Part shown: positions 60,401-64,000 of the stretch, piece after piece | Numbering within the stretch: the stretch's first letter is position 1 | Layout: each line of letters begins with the position of its first letter | Source: Branchiostoma belcheri | Lineage: Eukaryota; Chordata; Leptocardii; Amphioxiformes; Branchiostomatidae | DNA length: 64,000 nt | Assembly (NCBI RefSeq): GCF_001625305.1 | Contig: NW_017804043.1 | Span: 2,350,406-2,414,405 of the forward strand | Direction of reading: 5' to 3' | Notes under the pieces: generated by a model | Seen by the model: only the letters and a program-made list of their open reading frames with translations | Databases searched by the model: none | What the model was told of the DNA's origin: nothing | Translations under genes and position numbers: made by a program

Positions 60401-62636
60401 GCACCAAGGACAGGCATACATAGACATACCTTGTGTTCAGACCCTATAAAAGTCTAAACACTGTGCTATCTAATACAGGAGGCTCCCTCCACTTCTGAGA
60501 CGACCACCTCAGCCTCCAGACGCCGGAGACAAGCGGAGACAGATGAAGGTGCAGATGATGGGAGCGTCACAGATGCTGAGAAACAAACAGCACAGGCCAC
60601 TACCCTGGTCAGTACTCATGGCTATATTCCATCATCATAGTTAACCCTCATATGACCCCATCAGGGGTAAGGGGAGAGTTGAGGTCCCAGGCTAGTACGG
60701 CAGACCTCCAGCCTTGCAGGGAACGACTCAACAGTGGGAGCCCTCACAACAGTGCCAGGCAGGGCATTCCACTGGGGAATTGTACGGGGCGACAAGGAGT
60801 ATTTTGCATATATATGTCTGTCCTTAGAATTTGAGGTGGTGGCTTCCCCAAGTGTGCCACTAGGCTGGTTTAAGTAGAGTGTCAGTAACTTGTCAACTTT
60901 GATTACTAATGGAAGAAAATGCCACATGATTGAGTGATGAAAGTAAAAGAAAAGCTATGAAACTCAGCCAGCTGCGGCTGAAGAAAGTTTGTTTCATGTG
61001 TAGAAAGAACTTTACTAATTAAGATAACTTGATGCTATGTTGATTCTTCCCCAGGACTGCTCGAATACCGACTGTGTGGAGATAGAGTGCACGATCGGTG
61101 GACTGAGTCTGGGCAGTGCTGTGGTGCAGGTCAGGGCTCGACTGTGGGAGAAAACACTACTGGATGTGAGTACATACATTACATTTATCTGCCCAGTTTT
61201 ATATATCCTTCACTGTGAAAGACAATGTTTTTTAGCAGTCTCCAGTGACTAAGTGCAACAGCCCCTAGGTATGCAATGATAGCAGCTGGTACATGACCAG
61301 TCCTGTCTAATGCACATGGTCCATGCATTTGATTTTGTCATCAGATTTTTGTCAGAAACAAACTTTCTTCATGCTCAGATTAGTCTTGCGACCAAAGTTG
61401 AATTAAGTCTTTCATCACAGCAGAAGTCAGCAGCTAACAGCAAACTGTATATACATGTGCTGGTAGTTGAAAAGGTTAAGCTTGGGGTAGTATGCAAGAC
61501 TGAGGCAACAGAAAATTGAGTGCCTGATTTACACCAGGCCTATGATTAATATTTTTGCCCCCCCCCCAGGCAGGGTACCAGGAGACGAGAATAGAGACCA
61601 CAGCAAACCTGGAGGTGGTGCAGCTGCTCCCAGCATCCCTCGCAGCTGACTCACTTCCCTCTGCTACACACAAGGTACAGCACAGGGGTAACATCCATTT
61701 CACTATGACAAACATAATTTGTACCCACACCACAACTTAAGGTGTGATTCTTTTACATTTAGTGCCCCATTTTTACCCCAGTTCTGTCTTTCCTGAGTAA
61801 CACATCATTACTGTGGCCTACACCGGTTGTTGGTTTAAATACAGAAACATACACATGTACATGAAACACACACACATACACTAGGCGTTCAGCACCAAGG
61901 ACAGATGCACATACCTTTAGAAATGTGGCCTCCACTGTATGTTGACTCAAATACACATAACACACTAATGCACAAACACACCCACAACTGCTTGTCATGT
62001 CCCACCAGGTGACCACCACAGCCAACCCGGAGACGGTCAGCGTGACGTCCAGCTCTATCCCCATCTGGATCATCGCAGCGGCCGCAGCGGGAGGGCTGCT
62101 GCTCCTCATCCTCATCATCCTCATCATGTTCAAGGTTTGTTGGTCAATTCCATCTTCTCAAAGACAACATAACACAGAAAAAAATAGAAAGGTAACATTT
62201 GAAAAGCAAATGTAACACAGAAAAGACTAGAATTTATAGAAAGGTAACATTTGCAAAGCAAATGCATAATGTTTACCTTTGCATACGGTCTGCTCTGACT
62301 GTTAATTATTACTCAAACAAATTCATATATATGGTGACAGGAGTCTAAATCCCTCCTGCTATAAAATTGCAACATGATGTAACTCTAACTCTAAGTCTAA
62401 ATCCAAAAAAGCCTGCCAAGTCCATAGTTTTGAAGATATTGTCACACGCACAAAAATTAATTGTTGTTTATGGCCTTCTGTGTGCCTTAGTATACCATCA
62501 ATGACATGTAAATTGACAAGTGTTGTTGTTCTCCTTCCAGTGTGGTTTCTTTAAGAGGAAGATGCCAACTGAGTATCAAGCAGTCAAGCAAGAGACAGCT
62601 GCCAAGAGACACAGCAAAGACTTTGAAGATGCTTAA
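46477..62636 (+). CDS. Integrin alpha subunit gene B (alphaV/alpha5/PS2-like), complete, 31 exons
   Basis: Exons: 46477-46682, 48818-48945, 49457-49551, 49843-49960, 50341-50417, 50728-50776, 50968-51066, 51225-51269, 51604-51674, 51917-51994, 52341-52393, 52757-52862, 53151-53253, 53438-53547, 53893-53983, 54349-54394, 54807-54917, 55392-55447, 55906-56054, 56492-56623, 56964-57034, 57338-57491, 57794-57963, 58269-58358, 58687-58789, 59113-59292, 60479-60607, 61055-61165, 61570-61674, 62009-62134, 62541-62636. All use GT/AG, and the sum of 3,258 bases gives 1,085 residues and a stop. Order: signal peptide (about 1-34), seven-bladed propeller without I domain (to about 490), thigh (about 491-640), calf-1 and calf-2, cleavage site RRRR (911-914), transmembrane helix (about 1032-1054), GFFKR (1056-1060). 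Size and layout match RGD-type alpha chains cleaved into heavy and light chains. Ligand and beta partner are inferred. Confidence 0.95.
46683..48817. other. Gene B intron 1
   Basis: AT-rich, 2.1 kb, only the LINE tail at 48587-48660 recognised. The exon 2 acceptor CTTGAACACAG is rather poor in pyrimidines. Confidence 0.65.
48587..48660 (-). mobile_element. LINE 3' tail fragment
   Basis: Reverse-strand copy in gene B intron 1, with (ATCTGT)n on the plus strand followed by CGGCGTAACACACCAGC. It ends about 160 bases before exon 2. Confidence 0.8.
48818..51994 (+). CDS. Gene B exons 2-10: propeller blades I-IV
   Basis: Successive exons give [14 protein letters not shown] (exon 2), [15 protein letters not shown] (3), [11 protein letters not shown] with DPVGNCF and YSPC (4), [11 protein letters not shown] (5), [17 protein letters not shown] (6), a loop ending NEDDFHLG (7), [15 protein letters not shown] (8), [20 protein letters not shown] (9) and [11 protein letters not shown] (10). 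Phases at the exon ends are 2,1,0,1,0,1,1,1,0,0. Only one version of exon 5 is present, unlike gene A. Blade IV is split by an intron missing from gene A. Confidence 0.94.
49029..49102 (+). pseudogene. Decayed duplicate of gene B exon 2 in intron 2
   Basis: 84 to 157 bases after exon 2, the intron reads TGTGAAGTGTATCCGCCACA ... TTCGATTCAACAG|GTAAAA. The true exon end reads TGTGAGGTGGACCCGGCCCA ... TTCGACTCAACAG|GTATGA. Translation [11 protein letters not shown] matches [11 protein letters not shown], then the frame is lost. The donor survives but there is no acceptor and no counterpart of the exon's 5' half. A partial tandem exon duplication that has died. Confidence 0.65.
50482..50610. mobile_element. 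Short foldback MITE in gene B intron 5
   Basis: Nearly all palindrome: TAGCCGCGGCGACTGTTGCA... with complementary ...CAGTCGCCGAGGCTA. Flanked by GGTAGCTAT and GGTAGCGTT, seven of nine bases alike, consistent with a worn 9-bp duplication. About 65 bases after exon 5. Confidence 0.75.
51415..51548 (+). repeat. (GA)n microsatellite within a ~130-base purine tract
   Basis: Begins with about 30 pure GA repeats and goes on almost without pyrimidines to 51,548. Gene B intron 8, ending 55 bases before exon 9. Long homopurine tracts can form triplexes. Confidence 0.85.
52038..52257. mobile_element. Foldback MITE with internally repeated termini, gene B intron 10
   Basis: Inverted arms of about 85 bases, GTAACATCTGTGTCCATAAT... 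Each arm contains the unit GTCCATAATATC(A/G)CCA twice. No ORF and no clear target duplication. It starts 43 bases after exon 10. Confidence 0.75.
52341..54394 (+). CDS. Gene B exons 11-16: propeller blades V-VII with cation loops
   Basis: Three FG-GAP repeats each carry a divalent-cation loop: DVNNDGLDD (from residue 335), DINQDGFND (from residue 402) and DVDGNQYPD (469-477). They are followed by MTGAPM, AVGAPY and AIGSYL. All acidic ligand positions expected of the integrin loops are present. In the first two loops an intron interrupts just after the loop core. Confidence 0.95.
52528..52700 (+). mobile_element. tRNA-derived SINE in gene B intron 11
   Basis: Same SINE as at 10.7 kb, plus strand: GTAACAGTGGGGGGTTTATA, TTAGCGGAGCGGTTAGAGCG, GGGTTCGAACCCC, tail CTCCTCCTTGTTTCTTACA. 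It ends 56 bases before the exon 12 acceptor, sparing the pyrimidine tract. Confidence 0.82.
54055..54307 (+). mobile_element. LINE 3' end, same family as 8,062-8,399
   Basis: Plus-strand copy in gene B intron 15, with [15 protein letters not shown] coding end, CTGGTGTGTTACGCCGAAGG and an (ACAGAT)n tail. Similar to the 8-kb copy along its whole length, with scattered substitutions and an extra GC-rich segment near 54,222. Confidence 0.85.
54807..56623 (+). CDS. Gene B exons 17-20: thigh domain
   Basis: Starts [19 protein letters not shown], continues with the Cys-rich [19 protein letters not shown] and an exon with [11 protein letters not shown]. It ends before the genu sequence [11 protein letters not shown] of exon 21. 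Typical immunoglobulin-like thigh sequence of alpha legs. VNVT is a potential N-glycosylation site. Confidence 0.92.
54995..55106. mobile_element. hAT-like MITE, CTCCAAGCAGAT family, short copy
   Basis: Ends TAATCTCAAAGCAGATC and GATCTGTTTGGAGATTA, TSD TGCTATCC (54987-54994 and 55107-55114), interior TGGCCAATTTGATACTG. Gene B intron 17. Confidence 0.85.
56459..56486 (+). repeat. (TTTG)n microsatellite before gene B exon 20
   Basis: GCTTGTTTGTTTGTTTGTTT forms part of the pyrimidine-rich stretch just upstream of the acceptor. A similar (TTTG)n is at 26170-26201. Confidence 0.8.
56964..59292 (+). CDS. Gene B exons 21-26: genu, calf-1 and calf-2
   Basis: Exon 21 encodes the disulfide knee [19 protein letters not shown]. 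Exons 22-24 make calf-1 ([40 protein letters not shown]). Exons 25-26 begin calf-2 ([26 protein letters not shown]). The NVGEGAY and CPLGNP patterns match alphaV/alpha5-type legs. Confidence 0.92.
58800..58990 (+). repeat. Pyrimidine-rich (CTTCCT)-like tract in gene B intron 25
   Basis: Runs of CTTCCTTTCTTCCTTCCTTC and TTTCCTCATTTCC, strongly C/T-biased. No other structure seen. Confidence 0.6.
59550..60416 (+). repeat. 43-bp minisatellite, about 20 units, gene B intron 26
   Basis: Unit GTGTGGATGGTGTTCAGCAC CAAGGACAGGCATGTTTGTA TGT, split here into blocks. Twenty occurrences of AAGGAC(A/G)G were counted, most spaced 43 bases and a few 47 (extra TATG). Because 43 is not a multiple of three, successive units pass through all frames, which produces long stop-free frames (up to 287 codons) that are not genes. 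Confidence 0.92.
60479..60607 (+). CDS. Gene B exon 27: calf-2 loop with furin-type cleavage site
   Basis: Ser/Thr-rich linker ([13 protein letters not shown]) followed by RRRRQ, residues 911-915, then an acidic stretch. A tetrabasic site in the calf-2 loop is where alphaV, alpha5, alpha8 and relatives are cut into disulfide-linked heavy and light chains. Cutting here would leave a light chain of about 171 residues. The preceding intron holds the 43-bp minisatellite. Confidence 0.92.
60640..60905 (-). mobile_element. Decayed fragment of another LINE ORF2 C-terminus
   Basis: Minus-strand frame with [20 protein letters not shown] then [19 protein letters not shown], the F/LxPRTIxxWNxLP ending of CR1/L2-type proteins. 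Distinct from the (ACAGAT)n family. In gene B intron 27. Confidence 0.65.
61055..62636 (+). CDS. Gene B exons 28-31: light chain, transmembrane helix and tail
   Basis: Exon 28 starts [15 protein letters not shown], the conserved Cys pattern near the light-chain start, with [12 protein letters not shown]. Exon 30 holds [13 protein letters not shown] and [12 protein letters not shown], the membrane helix. Exon 31 gives [17 protein letters not shown] and ends KDFEDA-stop. GFFKR binds the beta tail in the inner membrane clasp and is nearly invariant in alpha subunits. The tail has about 30 residues with one Tyr. Confidence 0.95.
61883..61920 (+). repeat. Solitary minisatellite unit in gene B intron 29
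   Basis: GCGTTCAGCACCAAGGACAG lies alone, about 1.5 kb after the array, with no neighbouring units. Confidence 0.6.
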
Positions 62637-63051
62637 GTTTATACAGATGCGACGTAATGCCGCACTTTATGGATGATGCCAAATATTCTGCAGAAATACA
62701 AAAAATGTTTTGCTTTTTTTGCTATAGAACTCTAGCTCTGAATGTTTTACAATAATTTCATGACTATTGCATGATATCGTATGGCCAAGTGACATTGACC
62801 AATGAGAATGCTTCATTTTGCTGTAACCAGCTGTCATTATTACTCTTTGCTAACCAGTTGTGAATTCTCTGCATAAATCCAACATGATGCCCAAGCAGTC
62901 TGTGACTTTCAGAAGTGATTTTTGCATTAAATAAACACTGTCATACACTTAACTGTAGGTAAGCCACATGTAACTAAGCAAGAAATCATAAAAGTTCCAA
63001 TAAAGACATTTCCTGAAAAATTACAGATACCTTTACACTGCTTTTAATAAA
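62637..63051 (+). other. Probable 3' UTR of gene B with several poly(A) signals
   Basis: AATAAA occurs at 62930-62935, 62999-63004 and 63046-63051, 290 to 415 bases after the stop. The true end cannot be chosen from sequence. No ORF of note. Confidence 0.55.
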
Positions 63052-63954
63052 AATGAGGATGCAAAGACTATGTTCTGATATTATTCTGAATCAACATAGG
63101 AATATTAAGTTTCCAAATCTTTTCCCATAGAAAAGTGACAACAATCTTACCTTTGAATGATGTTTAATATATATGTGTGTCTAATACTGCATGTTGATGG
63201 ATACTCGATCTATCTATAATAATGATTCCTCAAGGTTGTCACCAAAGTCCTAAACTTTCCATCTATTTGTGCCCAGACTACTTGCAGAATCCTTCACATA
63301 AGAATCTTGCCACAATAACGTAAAATAAAAACATTTTTGGAGGCATTTTGAAGACTTTAAGGGTATAAACCATTATGAAAGCTCCCTGCTACAGAGAGAG
63401 GATACAGAAATTCAAATCATGACCTCAGTAACCACCAACGCATTTAATTAAAGTTCAGGATATCACAATTGGTGCCATAATTGTTCCAAGGAGCTTCAAT
63501 TCAAAGTCTCTTCTGTGAATCGTTAAAGTGCAAAACAAAATGCACTAAAAAGGCACACTACGATGTAGCAAATTAGCGTAAAACAATGACGGAGCCTACC
63601 TTACATCTGCTTGGAGATTGATATAGCCACCTGGCAGGTTTACCTAAAACTGCAGGCCACAGAACCTAGGTGTGGGTAGCATCCAAACAGTATGTAGGTA
63701 TTTAATTCACAGGATTCGCAAGTTTTGTCGTTATGAATTCATGATTTTTGAATAAACAATTTTACATTGTCTATTTCTCTCTCGTGTTTATTGATTCTGA
63801 GCATAGTTTGGTTCAAGATTGCTATTTGCTTTGCGTGTGGATGCTGTCATGGTGAGAAAGGCGTGATTCGGGCGTTCTTCCCTGATTTCCTATTTCAAAA
63901 CCAAACTTTCCTGCATATTCTCTCCTTAGTAGCAACTAAAGGCGATAGGAAATC
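63052..63954. other. Sequence downstream of gene B
   Basis: AT-rich. A single ATCTGCTTGGAGATTGA at about 63,605 looks like one end of a CTCCAAGCAGAT MITE. Nothing else seen before the possible ATG at 63,955. Confidence 0.55.
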
Positions 63955-64000
63955 ATGTCAGGAGCACCTAACAGTTCGTCGGACCCAAGAAGACCCAACA
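63955..64000 (+). CDS. Possible first coding exon of a downstream gene, cut by the window edge
   Basis: An ATG after GGAAATC opens a frame that stays open to the last base: MSGAPNSSSDPRRPN. A Ser/Pro-rich start is plausible for a protein N-terminus, and the place, 1.3 kb past gene B, suits a neighbour. Only 15 codons are visible and no family is recognisable. Confidence 0.25.
   Translation, partial: MSGAPNSSSDPRRPN

Noticed and set aside
59550-60416. CRISPR-like array
   Set aside because: The units are contiguous with no unique spacers, and the genome is animal; it is a minisatellite.
59594-60457. 287-codon ORF and overlapping 260- and 170-codon frames
   Set aside because: All are translations of the 43-bp minisatellite inside gene B intron 26, repeating the same three short peptides in rotation.

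Overview
The window is eukaryotic genomic DNA: intron-rich, AT-rich outside a few GC-rich islands, and full of small transposable elements. Its backbone is two integrin alpha-subunit genes arranged head to head. Both look like the I-domain-less alphaV/alpha5/PS2 clade of bilaterian animals. Together with tRNA-derived SINEs, foldback MITEs and a Ty3/Gypsy-type LTR element, this suggests an invertebrate deuterostome. Amphioxus (Branchiostoma) is my best guess, but that is inference; no database search was possible.

Left part, minus strand (8 to 40,577): the 5' portion of integrin alpha gene A. Nine consecutive exons can be read from the signal peptide into beta-propeller blade IV, and the gene runs off the left edge. 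Its introns are large (up to 17.7 kb). Two homologous versions of exon 5 (5A, 5B) lie in tandem. Either one keeps the reading frame; using both or neither gives a premature stop, so they should be mutually exclusive. Intron 2 holds a compact cluster of promoter-type motifs followed by a short open first exon whose splice phase matches exon 3, a possible internal promoter. Intron 7 holds an LTR retrotransposon with two identical 228-bp LTRs and a 5-bp target duplication, interrupted by a 20-N assembly gap where most of pol should be.

Centre (40,578 to 46,476): 5.9 kb between the two divergent start codons. It has a GC-rich stretch with a consensus CRE upstream of gene A, three long foldback elements and a LINE 3' tail.

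Right part, plus strand (46,477 to 62,636): complete integrin alpha gene B. Thirty-one exons sum to 3,258 coding bases (1,085 residues): signal peptide, seven-bladed propeller with three cation loops, thigh and calf domains, a tetrabasic furin-type site, one transmembrane helix and a GFFKR tail. Its introns are short and carry a 43-bp minisatellite, foldback MITEs, a SINE, LINE fragments and a decayed duplicate of exon 2. Genes A and B share intron positions and phases over the first nine introns except one, so they are an inverted duplicate pair. Each product would pair with an integrin beta subunit, probably as an RGD-type matrix receptor.

The last 46 bases may open another plus-strand gene. 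Transposon families recognised by termini and target duplications: Mutator-like foldbacks (TAGCC ends, 9-bp TSD), hAT-like MITEs (8-bp TSD), Harbinger-like MITEs (TTA/TAA TSD), two SINE types and one LINE family with an (ACAGAT)n tail.
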